Source of the DNA: Brevibacterium zhoupengii | Lineage (GTDB): Bacteria > Actinomycetota > Actinomycetes > Actinomycetales > Brevibacteriaceae | Length of the DNA: 64,000 nucleotides | Reading direction: 5' to 3' | Assembly: GCF_021117425.1 (NCBI RefSeq) | Contig: NZ_CP088298.1 | Coordinates: forward strand, 3,844,001-3,908,000 | Shown here: positions 17,643 to 25,570 of the stretch, in pieces | How the letters are laid out: every line of letters starts with the position of its first letter | Numbering within the stretch: position 1 is the first letter of the stretch | Translations under genes and position numbers: made by a program | The notes under the pieces: model-generated | Told to the model about the DNA's origin: nothing | Databases searched by the model: none | Seen by the model: only the letters and a program-made list of their open reading frames with translations

Positions 17643-17765
17643 GTGAAGGTTCGCAATTCCCTGCGCTCGATCAAGAAGCAGCCAGGTTCACAGGTCGTGC
17701 GTCGGCGTGGCCGCGTCTATGTCATCAACAAGCTCAACCCCCGATTCAAGGCACGTCAGGGCTGA
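17643..17765 (+). CDS. rpmJ: 50S ribosomal protein L36, zinc-free (C-minus) paralog
   Basis: A 40-residue protein too short for most ORF calls. It starts with GTG at 17643 after AAGGAG (17630-17635): [15 protein letters not shown], then [21 protein letters not shown]. Standard L36 binds zinc with three Cys and one His; none is present here, so this is the YkgO/RpmJ2 form made when zinc is scarce so that the zinc-containing L36 can be replaced. The candidate Zur site directly upstream supports this. No other C-minus ribosomal protein gene (S14, L28, L33) adjoins it. Confidence 0.92.
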   Translation: MKVRNSLRSIKKQPGSQVVRRRGRVYVINKLNPRFKARQG

Positions 17766-17770
17766 GCAGA

Positions 17771-18478
17771 TCAGCCTGGGCGTTTGGGCCTGCCGGCAAT
17801 GCTGTGCGTGAAGATCTCAGGGTAGAGCTCGACGAGCTTTCTGGTGTGGCGGATATGCAACGCCAGCATCGCTTCGGCGGATTCGATGTCGCCGTCGACG
17901 ACGGCCCGGAGGATCATGCGGTGCTCGGCAAAGATGTCTTCTCGTCGGGAGCGCCGGGTGCCTGCGTTCGGCGCCAGCAGCTGTCTGCGGTAATAGTGGG
18001 TGAGGTTCCACAGGTGATCAACCGTGTCGTGGAGTCTGATCGTCGCAGGACCCGACATCAACGCTCGGTGGAAGTCATGATCGCGCTCGAGGAACTCACC
18101 GGGCTCGATTGCCGCTTCCACTCGCTGGGCGCAGGCTTCGAACTCGATGTATGACTCCGCCGTGTGCGTAGGCATCGCCATTCTCAGCAGCAGGGGCTCC
18201 AGCCGTTCCCGCATCAGGTAGATTTCCCGGCACTCGTTGAGATCGAGCGTGGAGACCCACGCTCCGGTCGATGCCACGAGGGTGACCAGTCCGGAGGATT
18301 CGAGGATGCGCAGAGTCTCTCTGATCGGCAGCCTGCTCACACCGAACTCCTCGGCGATCTCCTCCTGCCTGATCCTGGTCCCGGGAACCAGAATGCCCTG
18401 AATGATCCGCGACCTCAGCTCGGCCGCAATTCTGGCGCTGGCCGCCTGATCATGCGTCACAGCTCGACTTCCCTTCAT
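17771..18478 (-). CDS. GntR-family (FadR/FCD) transcriptional regulator
   Basis: 235 residues: winged helix (LRSRIIQGILVPGTRIRQEEIAEEFGVSRLPIRETLRILESSGLV) and an FCD effector domain (RDHDFHRALMSG, HTRKLVELYP). The first ATG has no Shine-Dalgarno; a GTG six codons in, preceded by AAGGGAAG, may be the real start. Two identical palindromic sites (TTGGATCCAA core) stand in the 552-bp gap between this gene and the divergent amino-acid permease, so it probably controls the permease. The ligand is unknown. Confidence 0.82.
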   Translation of the reverse strand: MKGSRAVTHDQAASARIAAELRSRIIQGILVPGTRIRQEEIAEEFGVSRLPIRETLRILESSGLVTLVASTGAWVSTLDLNECREIYLMRERLEPLLLRMAMPTHTAESYIEFEACAQRVEAAIEPGEFLERDHDFHRALMSGPATIRLHDTVDHLWNLTHYYRRQLLAPNAGTRRSRREDIFAEHRMILRAVVDGDIESAEAMLALHIRHTRKLVELYPEIFTHSIAGRPKRPG

Positions 18479-18773
18479 CGATCGCGGTGCTCACGCGATG
18501 TCCGCTCGCGGGCAGGCGCCCGCCTTCGGACACGCACCCTCTGACATCAGTCTGCTGACATCCGCCTGCCGGAGTCTGCCCCCTGCGGTGAAGCATAGTC
18601 GCCTTCACACTCTGCGATAACGCACCCGGGGTCATGCGACTATGCACTCAGGGCCATGTGGTGGCTCCCGAGTGAAGACACGCCGCACCGATTGCAACCA
18701 AACTGCAATCCACTGCCGCCTCACACCAAACCGCCTCGGAATGGAGAATTGCTTCCTGAGAATTTCGCACGCA

Positions 18774-18785
18774 ATTGGATCCAAT
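18774..18785. promoter_or_regulatory. Palindromic operator candidate A for the GntR regulator
   Basis: ATTGGATCCAAT is a perfect 12-bp palindrome. It shares TTGGATCCAA with a second site at 18851-18860; the two centres are 76 bp apart, suitable for looping. The symmetry and half-site resemble ATTGTATACAAT-like sites of FCD-type GntR proteins. Confidence 0.55.
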
Positions 18786-18850
18786 GTGACAACACAGCAT
18801 TCAATAACTTCCGGTCATTGCTAAGAGCAACTCAGCGACCCGCCCGAGCT

Positions 18851-18860
18851 TTGGATCCAA
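18851..18860. promoter_or_regulatory. Palindromic operator candidate B for the GntR regulator
   Basis: TTGGATCCAA, identical in its 10-bp core to the site at 18774-18785, in the same gene gap upstream of the permease. The rest of this 552-bp non-coding stretch shows no gene. Confidence 0.5.
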
Positions 18861-18945
18861 TCGACAGAATTTTCTGACATTGCACAGAAATCTGAGTATC
18901 GACGCTGGTCACATGATGTATATAAAGGTTCTCGAGAAGCCTGTA

Positions 18946-18964
18946 AATCACGTTCAGCGTGATT
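18946..18964 (+). promoter_or_regulatory. Hairpin in the permease leader
   Basis: AATCACG and CGTGATT form a 7-bp perfect stem with a 5-nt loop about 67 bp upstream of the permease start, after an AT-rich TATATAAAG stretch that could hold a promoter. It is either an operator or a leader-RNA hairpin. Confidence 0.35.
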
Positions 18965-19030
18965 GACATCACCTATTCGAAAGGCGCAAACTTCAACAGT
19001 TGAAAGCTGTTAGGAACAATCGAAAGGGCA

Positions 19031-20686
19031 ATGATGTCCACAATCATTCCCCCGGCATCCGGACAACCAACGAAGGTCGAGGTCCGGGCCGATAAGGGGC
19101 TCAAGAGAGACATCGGGAAGATCGGCCTCCTCTTCACCGGTGTCGGTTCGATCATCGGTTCCGGCTGGCTCTTCGGTGCGTTCAACGCCTCGGTGATGGT
19201 CGGTCCCGCATCACTCATCTCCTGGGCGCTGGGCGCGGTCATGATGATCTTCGTGGCTCTGAACTATGCGGAGCTCGGCGTGATGTTCCCCGTCGCCGGT
19301 GGCGTCATCCGCTTCCCCCACTTCTCCTTCGGCTCATTCGCAAGCTTCACCAGCGGCTGGATCACTTGGCTCTCTGTGGCCGCGACTGTGCCCATCGAGG
19401 TCATGGCGGCCGTTCAGTATGCTTCGAGCTATCTTCCATGGCTGATGCACACGGTTGACGACGTCGCTGTCCTCACCGGCCCGGGCATTGCTGTGAGCAT
19501 TGCTCTGATGCTGGTCTTCAGTTTCATCAACCTCTACGGAGTCCAGCTCTTCGCACGGTTCAACAACGTCCTCGTGTGGTGGAAGCTCGCCGTCATCCTG
19601 TTGGTCATCGTCGTGTTCTTCGCCCTCTCGTTCAATCCCGGTCACTTCGTCAGCCAGCAGTTCGGTGGTTTCGCTCCCAATGGAATCGGACCGATCTTCG
19701 CAGCCCTTCCCGCTGCCGGCATCGTCTTCTCCTATCTCGGCTTCCGTCAGGGCGTCGAGTTCGCCGGCGAGACGACGAACCCGCAGAAGAACGTTCCCTT
19801 CGCAGTCGTCGGTTCGATTCTCGTCACCGGCGTCATCTACATCGCACTGCAGGCCGCCTTCATCGGCGCGCTGCCCTCGGATCTCCTCGACGGCGGCTGG
19901 GCGAAGCTTGCCTTCACCAACGATGCCGGACCTCTCGCGGAGATCTCACTGCTGCTGGGTGCCGTGTGGTTGGCCGTCATCCTCTACGGTGATGCGATCA
20001 TCTCCCCCGCCGACACCGGCCTGATCTACACTGCGTTGGCTCCACGTCTGTCCTATTCGCAGGCGAAGGTGGGCAACGCACCCCGCGCCCTGGCCAAGCT
20101 CAACAAGCACGGCGTTCCCTGGATCTCGCTGCTCGTGGTGTTCATCGTCTCCTGCATCATGTTCCTGCCGTTCCCCTCATGGGCGAAGCTGGTCGGTTTC
20201 ATCACCTCGGGGACCGTGCTCTCGTTCGCTACAGGCCCGGTGGTCGTGGCCGCACTGCGCCGTCAGTTGCCCGATCAAGAGCGTCCGTTCAAACTGCCCG
20301 GCAATGATGTGCTGCCGATCATCGGCTTCATCTGCGCGAACCTCATCGTGTACTGGACAGGGTGGGAGACGAATTGGAAGCTCTTCCTGGCCGTGGCCAT
20401 CGGCTACGTCGTCATGATCCTCCACCACATCTTCGCCAAGGACAAGGCACGTCTTCCGGACCTGAAGATGCGCTCGGGTTGGTGGATGATCCTGTGGATG
20501 GTCGGTTTGGTCATACTCAGTCTCATCGGCCACTACGGCGGTGGACTCGACATCATGGGCTTCATCTGGGGCGAGGTCGTGACCGTGATCTTCTCGGTCG
20601 TCGTCTTCTACGTCGGCATCAGCTGCCGGCTGAGTCCCGCGGAGTCCGTCGAGGCCATCGAACAGACGCAGCGCGCCGACGACTGA
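19031..20686 (+). CDS. APC-superfamily amino acid permease (YveA-like)
   Basis: Cytoplasmic-membrane amino-acid/proton symporter, 551 residues with about 12-14 hydrophobic segments. The first TM contains the unwound-helix motif GVGSIIGSGWLFG used for substrate binding in the APC fold, and FSYLGFRQGVEFAGETTNPQKNVP marks the TM6 region. The sequence style is that of the YveA aspartate:proton symporter group, but substrate specificity is not shown by sequence. The start may be the ATG at 19031 or 19034, after GAAAGGG. Probably controlled by the divergent GntR protein. A hairpin at 20713-20744 ends the transcript. Confidence 0.85.
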   Translation: MMSTIIPPASGQPTKVEVRADKGLKRDIGKIGLLFTGVGSIIGSGWLFGAFNASVMVGPASLISWALGAVMMIFVALNYAELGVMFPVAGGVIRFPHFSFGSFASFTSGWITWLSVAATVPIEVMAAVQYASSYLPWLMHTVDDVAVLTGPGIAVSIALMLVFSFINLYGVQLFARFNNVLVWWKLAVILLVIVVFFALSFNPGHFVSQQFGGFAPNGIGPIFAALPAAGIVFSYLGFRQGVEFAGETTNPQKNVPFAVVGSILVTGVIYIALQAAFIGALPSDLLDGGWAKLAFTNDAGPLAEISLLLGAVWLAVILYGDAIISPADTGLIYTALAPRLSYSQAKVGNAPRALAKLNKHGVPWISLLVVFIVSCIMFLPFPSWAKLVGFITSGTVLSFATGPVVVAALRRQLPDQERPFKLPGNDVLPIIGFICANLIVYWTGWETNWKLFLAVAIGYVVMILHHIFAKDKARLPDLKMRSGWWMILWMVGLVILSLIGHYGGGLDIMGFIWGEVVTVIFSVVVFYVGISCRLSPAESVEAIEQTQRADD

Positions 20687-20712
20687 GCCCGTAGGCTCCG
20701 TTCGCGACCGAT

Positions 20713-20744
20713 GCCGCCTCGATGCTTCATTGCGTCGAGGCGGC
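20713..20744. terminator. Bidirectional hairpin terminator
   Basis: GCCGCCTCGA and TCGAGGCGGC form a perfect 10-bp stem with a 12-nt loop. It overlaps the 3' end of mobA and follows the permease by 26 bp, so it can serve both convergent genes. Confidence 0.65.
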
Positions 20745-21371
20745 TTCGCCGGTCGAGGAAGCATCGTCGTCGATGCGCGTATGGATGCGGTCGAGGTCCT
20801 CGGCCGTGTCGAAGTCTGTGACCACGCCCGGTTCCACGTCGACGAGACTGGGTTCGAGCCCGGAAAACAGCCATTTCACCGCGCCGTTGGTAGGATCGCC
20901 GATGTCGTCCAGGCGCGAGAGCAGCAGATGTGTCGGCCATGCGGCACACAGGAACTGCGTCTTCCCCCGGTCGTCGGTCCCGGCAGCTGGAGCCCCCGTC
21001 CGTTGACAGGCTTCGATCAGATCGCCGAGGTGGTCGGCAGTGATCAGCGGCATGTCCCCTGCCAGCACCAAGGTTACTCCCGCAGGCGCTGCCGAGGACG
21101 CGTCTCGAACCGCGGCACATACCGCTGCGATCCCGGCCAGAGGCCCGGCGAAGGCCGGCTCCTCAACAACGGAATGCACGGATTCCTGCTCCGCCTCAGA
21201 CAGTCCATCACATGGCCCGGCCACCCACACCTCGGCGGCGGGGGCGGCAGTGCGCACTGCGCTGAGGATGCGGGAGATCACGGTGGCTCCACCCAGCTCG
21301 ACGGCGGGTTTGTGGACGCCGCCGAAGCGGTTCGAGCGGCCGCCGCTGAGTATGATCGCTCTGATCGACAT
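20727..21371 (-). CDS. mobA: Molybdenum cofactor guanylyltransferase-like protein
   Basis: Transfers GMP from GTP to molybdopterin to make the MGD cofactor. 214 residues with the nucleotide-binding start IILSGGRSNRFGGVHKP (the family LAGGxSxRMGxxK), EPAFAGPLAGI, the metal-binding LAGDMPLI and a C-terminal DFDTAEDL. A shorter distal part than E. coli MobA leaves open MobA-like specificity for CTP (MocA). No other molybdopterin gene is in the window, and the neighbouring amidase is divergent. Confidence 0.8.
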   Translation of the reverse strand: MSIRAIILSGGRSNRFGGVHKPAVELGGATVISRILSAVRTAAPAAEVWVAGPCDGLSEAEQESVHSVVEEPAFAGPLAGIAAVCAAVRDASSAAPAGVTLVLAGDMPLITADHLGDLIEACQRTGAPAAGTDDRGKTQFLCAAWPTHLLLSRLDDIGDPTNGAVKWLFSGLEPSLVDVEPGVVTDFDTAEDLDRIHTRIDDDASSTGEAASTQ

Positions 21372-21589
21372 GCCCCGATCCTATCCGGGCAGACATCATG
21401 GTCGAAGGCGGGCGGACCTCACGATCGAAGTCGCAAGGACGTCATCGGCAACGGGATTCGCACGACATTTCCGGTCCTGGTGAGCAATACTGTGAGGCAT
21501 CACCAGTTCATTGCGGGCTGCATTCAGCGGGGCATCGTCGACCCGGCGAAGGCGCCCGTACGCACCGGATCTGCACGGAGGAATCGAGA

Positions 21590-23314
21590 ATGACGAAGTT
21601 CGATGTTGTCGAAGCATCCATCGCCTCACTGCGCCAGGCTCTCGAGGACGGGTCGACCACCTCGGTGGGGCTCGTCGAGGCCTATCAGGCGCGCATCGCC
21701 GCCTACGACGGTCCCGAGACCGATACCCGCCTCAACTCCGTGATCGTGTCCAACCCAGAAGCCCTCGCCGAGGCGGCCGCAGCCGACGAGCGACGCGCCC
21801 AGGGACAGAGGCGAGGACCCCTCGACGGGATCCCGTACACGGCCAAAGACAGCTACATGGTCACCGGGCTGAGTGTCGCCGCCGGATCCCCCGCCTTCGC
21901 CGAGCTCATCGCGCAGAAGGATGCCTTCACCATCGAACGCCTCCGCGATGCTGGGGCCATCTGCCTGGGGCTGACCAACATGCCGCCGATGGCCAACGGC
22001 GGCATGCAGCGTGGCCTCTACGGCCGCGCCGAAAGCCCCTATAACGCGCAGTGGCTGACCAGCGCCTTCGCCTCCGGCTCCTCGAACGGCTCCGGGACTG
22101 CGACGGCCGCGAGCTTCGCCGCCTTCGGTCTCGGCGAGGAGACCTGGTCCTCGGGCCGCGCCCCCGCCTCACACAACGCACTCATCGCCTATACCCCGTC
22201 TCGCGGAGTCATCTCGGTGCGCGGCAACTGGTCCCTGGTGCCCACGATGGACGTCGTCGTCCCCCACACTCGGTCGATGGCCGACCTGTGCGAGGTTCTC
22301 GACATCATCGTCGCCGACGACACCGAGGCTCGCGGCGACTTCTGGCGAGTCCAGCCCTGGGTCGAGATTCCCGCCGCTTCTGCCGTCCGTCCCGATTCCT
22401 ATGCCACGCTGCTTCCAACCGATGCCGAGGCGGCTCGCTCAACTCTGGCTGGCAAACGCTTCGGCGTCCCGAAGATGTACATCAACGCGGACCCCGAGGC
22501 CGGCACGAACCCCGCGGGCGGGATCGGCGGACCGACGGGGCAGCGGGTCGAGACCCGGGCTTCGGTGATCGCGGCCTGGGAGGCCGCCCGCCGTGACCTT
22601 GAGGCCGCCGGCGCTGTGGTGGTCGAGACCGACTTCCCTGTCGTGAGCAACTACGAAGGCGATCGTCCTGGTGCTCCGACCATCAAGACGCGCGGCATCG
22701 TCAGCGCCGACTACCTCGATCGCGAGATCAATGATCTCTCCGCGTGGGCCTGGGACGATTTCCTCGCCGCCAACGGTGACCCGAAGCTGTCTTCCCTCGC
22801 CGAGGTGGACGGGACGAAGATCTTCCCCCACCCGAAGGGTGCCCTGCCGGACCGCTACACCGGATTCGACGACGACATCGCCGAATACCCGCAACTGGCC
22901 AGGGACTGCCCCTATGCCTCGGTGACGGAGATTCCCGAACTCGAAGACGGTATTCGTGGCCTCGAGGTCACGCGACGGATCGACCTCGAAGAGTGGATGG
23001 ACGCCAACGAACTCGACGCCGTCGTCTACCCGGCGATGGCCGACGTGGGACCGGCCGATATGGATGTCAACGAAGCCTCGGCCGATCTGGGCTGGCGCAA
23101 CGGCACCTGGGTCGCCAACGGCAACCTGGTTCCACGGCATCTGGGCATCCCCTCGGTGACGGTGCCGATGGGCACGATGACCGACACCGGAATTCCCGTC
23201 GGGCTGACGATTTCAGGCCGTGGCTGGGATGACACGAAGCTCATCGAACTCGCTGCGGCCTTCGAAGCCACCGGTGACCGACGTGAGGAGCCACCGCGGA
23301 CGCCGAGGCTGTGA
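21590..23314 (+). CDS. Amidase-signature family hydrolase
   Basis: 574 residues from the ATG at 21590, which follows a good Shine-Dalgarno (ACGGAGGAA); the frame is open upstream without support. The Ser-cisSer-Lys triad can be placed: Lys86 in TAKDS, the cis-Ser in ASGSSNGSG (~163-165) and the nucleophile Ser188 in EETWSSGRAP. The last motif departs from the usual GGSIRxP form (Ser for Gly before the nucleophile, Gly for Ile), suggesting a divergent subfamily. It hydrolyses an amide, possibly a small amide or aryl amide; substrate unknown. The downstream PEP-mutase-like gene is 114 bp away. Confidence 0.82.
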   Translation: MTKFDVVEASIASLRQALEDGSTTSVGLVEAYQARIAAYDGPETDTRLNSVIVSNPEALAEAAAADERRAQGQRRGPLDGIPYTAKDSYMVTGLSVAAGSPAFAELIAQKDAFTIERLRDAGAICLGLTNMPPMANGGMQRGLYGRAESPYNAQWLTSAFASGSSNGSGTATAASFAAFGLGEETWSSGRAPASHNALIAYTPSRGVISVRGNWSLVPTMDVVVPHTRSMADLCEVLDIIVADDTEARGDFWRVQPWVEIPAASAVRPDSYATLLPTDAEAARSTLAGKRFGVPKMYINADPEAGTNPAGGIGGPTGQRVETRASVIAAWEAARRDLEAAGAVVVETDFPVVSNYEGDRPGAPTIKTRGIVSADYLDREINDLSAWAWDDFLAANGDPKLSSLAEVDGTKIFPHPKGALPDRYTGFDDDIAEYPQLARDCPYASVTEIPELEDGIRGLEVTRRIDLEEWMDANELDAVVYPAMADVGPADMDVNEASADLGWRNGTWVANGNLVPRHLGIPSVTVPMGTMTDTGIPVGLTISGRGWDDTKLIELAAAFEATGDRREEPPRTPRL

Positions 23315-23428
23315 TCGCGTCGAGGCGGTGAAACCGGCAGTCCATGCACGGTGAATAAGTCTGAAACCTTCGGGTGAAAGCGCCAGGTTACTGGATCGTA
23401 GCCATCATTCGGTGCCACAGTGTTGGAC

Positions 23429-24202
23429 ATGACCGATTTCTCTGTTCTTGCCGAACGCGCCTCCACTCTGCTCGAAGCCCACCAGCAGAATCGCCCCCTC
23501 GTTCTGCCGACGGTGTGGGACGCCTGGTCGGCTCACGCGATGGTCGAAGCCGGCTTCGAGGCCTTGAGCATCGGCTCCCATCCGCTCGCCGACTCCTTAG
23601 GGGCCGCGGACGGTGAGGCGATGAGCCTGAGTCAGGCGTTGGCGGGCATCGCCCGTGTGTGCGGGGCTGTGGACGTGCCGGTCTCTGCTGACCTGGAATC
23701 CGGCTACGACACCTCGGCGCCGGACCTCATTGCCGGACTCCTCGAAGCGGGCGCAGTGGGCGTGAACATCGAGGACACGGTGCACAGCGAGGGTCGGATG
23801 CGCACTGCCGAGGAACATGCCGAATACATTGGTGATCTTCGCCGGGCCGCCGATGCGCAGCGTGTGCATGTGGTCATCAATGCCCGCACCGACGTATTCA
23901 AGAACCCCGATCAGTTCGAGGACCCCACCGCCGAGGTGATCCATCGTCTCAATCTCTGTGCCGAAGCGGGTGCCGATTCCGTCTACCCCGTCAGGTTGCC
24001 GAACACGGACACTCTCAAGACGATCTTGTCTCAGGTGACGCTGCCGCTCAATGTCACGGCCCACCCTGTCAAGGGGGCTGTTCCCGATGAACTCGATCTC
24101 TCCCAGCTGCAGGATCTCGGAGTGAGTCGTGTGACCTTCGGCCCACTGCTGCAGGCGACCATGCGAGCCTACTTCGCCGACTTCACCAGGAACTGGCACT
24201 GA
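23429..24202 (+). CDS. Isocitrate lyase/PEP mutase-family enzyme
   Basis: TIM-barrel enzyme of about 257 residues in the family of PEP mutase, oxaloacetate hydrolases and 2-methylisocitrate lyase. The Mg-binding and substrate residues appear as SADLESGYD and GVNIEDTVH, with VINARTDVF later. The catalytic-loop motif KKCGH of isocitrate and methylisocitrate lyases is absent, so lyase activity on those is doubtful; a C-P or C-C bond activity on a small keto acid is more likely. ATG at 23429 is preferred; a GTG at 23420 is in frame. Confidence 0.75.
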   Translation: MTDFSVLAERASTLLEAHQQNRPLVLPTVWDAWSAHAMVEAGFEALSIGSHPLADSLGAADGEAMSLSQALAGIARVCGAVDVPVSADLESGYDTSAPDLIAGLLEAGAVGVNIEDTVHSEGRMRTAEEHAEYIGDLRRAADAQRVHVVINARTDVFKNPDQFEDPTAEVIHRLNLCAEAGADSVYPVRLPNTDTLKTILSQVTLPLNVTAHPVKGAVPDELDLSQLQDLGVSRVTFGPLLQATMRAYFADFTRNWH

Positions 24203-24275
24203 TATCAGCCGCTGTTTCCGCGGCCACCGAAAGCAATCACCAGCAGATCGCCAACCGCAATGATGAGGAGCCGCA

Positions 24276-25037
24276 ATGCCTGAGAATATCCGTGAAGGAC
24301 AGCCCGTCTGGATCGATTACACCTGCCACGAATTCGAGTCCACAACGAAGTTCTACGCCGAGATCTTCGGGTGGGAGTTCGAGGATCAGGGACCTGACTT
24401 CGGCCACTACAACATGATCACAAAGGACGGAGCCGCGGTCGGCGGTGCGATGCGTGCCGTGAATATGGACGGCACGCCGAACCCGATGATTCCGGCGATG
24501 TGGACGACCTACCTCCACACCAGCGACATCGCCAACACCTACGCAGCGGCACTCACCGCCGGCGCGGCTCCCATAGCCGAGCCCATGTCCGTCGGACCGC
24601 TGGGGCAGATGGCAGTCATCACCGATCCCACGGGTGCGGGTGTGGGCATGTGGCAGCCGGGCGATTTCACCGGGTTCGACACCCCGCTCACGCCCGGAAC
24701 TCCAGTGTGGTTCGAGCTCATGACACTGAACTATCCTGTCGCTCAGGAGTTCTACCGCAGCGTCTTCTCCTTCGACATCGTGGCGATGGAGGGGTTCCCC
24801 TATTCGACCCATGGCGCCGAGGAGAATGCCGTGGCCGGCATCTGCGACGCCAGCGAATGGACACAGGTCTCCTTCTGGCGTGACTACATCAATGTCGAGG
24901 ACACCGATGCCACCGCAGCACGGGTGGCCGAGCTCGGCGGCAAGGTGCTCGCAGGCCCCGAGGATTCGCCCTATGGTCGCATCGCCACCGTCACCGATCC
25001 GGAAGGGGCAACCTTCCAGCTCCAGCAGAATCCGTGA
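24276..25037 (+). CDS. VOC-family protein, two domains
   Basis: 253 residues with two vicinal-oxygen-chelate (glyoxalase/dioxygenase) modules, ~5-125 and ~135-252, each beginning with a WxD/WFEL strand and helix with FYxxxFxxE-type spacing (FYAEIFGWEFED; FYRSVFSFDI) and ending with VTDPxGA or VITDPTGAG. Metal-ligand residues are only partly recognisable, so it may be a binding or resistance protein rather than an enzyme. It overlaps the next gene by 4 bp (GTGA). Confidence 0.8.
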   Translation: MPENIREGQPVWIDYTCHEFESTTKFYAEIFGWEFEDQGPDFGHYNMITKDGAAVGGAMRAVNMDGTPNPMIPAMWTTYLHTSDIANTYAAALTAGAAPIAEPMSVGPLGQMAVITDPTGAGVGMWQPGDFTGFDTPLTPGTPVWFELMTLNYPVAQEFYRSVFSFDIVAMEGFPYSTHGAEENAVAGICDASEWTQVSFWRDYINVEDTDATAARVAELGGKVLAGPEDSPYGRIATVTDPEGATFQLQQNP

Positions 25038-25522
25038 GAGATCGCTTCTCCAGGCTGAGGCGGAAGTATCTGAGCCTGGGACTTGGCGAGCTGGCGGCCG
25101 TCGCAGCGTTTGCGGCGGCCGCCTTCGTCTTGCAGCAGCGACTCGACTCTGCGGGAGCGGGCGCGGCATTGTGGTTCGCCCTCGTTCCGCTGGAATTCGT
25201 TCTCATCCAGGCAGGGGTCTATTGGCTGCTCGCGCGGACATGGATCGTGCCCGGTCGAATGCCGTTGCAGCTTGCACGGATATTCCGTGGGTTGCGGATC
25301 ATCAACCCGTTGGTCCTGCTCGTCGGGTTGGCAGGAGTGATCGCCAACCTTCCATCGACGCAGATGGCGGCTGTGGTCGTCATCGTCGTGTGGGCGTTCG
25401 GAATCGCCGAGTACGTCAACTACTACCTCGTCCGGCTTTCCTATCCGTGGACGCAGTGGGCCTCAGAGATCGGTCGCTGGAGGACGCCGAAGCTGGTCAA
25501 GGACATGCGCGCGGCAGGCTGA
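25034..25522 (+). CDS. Hypothetical membrane protein
   Basis: 162 residues, GTG start at 25034 inside the stop of the VOC gene, so translation is coupled. Four hydrophobic segments follow a basic N-terminus (RDRFSRLRRKY), with a conserved-looking FRGLRIINPLVLLVG loop and a basic C-terminus. I do not recognise the family. Coupling to the VOC protein is the only functional hint. Confidence 0.65.
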   Translation: MRDRFSRLRRKYLSLGLGELAAVAAFAAAAFVLQQRLDSAGAGAALWFALVPLEFVLIQAGVYWLLARTWIVPGRMPLQLARIFRGLRIINPLVLLVGLAGVIANLPSTQMAAVVVIVVWAFGIAEYVNYYLVRLSYPWTQWASEIGRWRTPKLVKDMRAAG

Positions 25523-25570
25523 CTTCAGGCGCACTGGGTACCTCGAGTCACGACTTCAAGGCACTGATCG

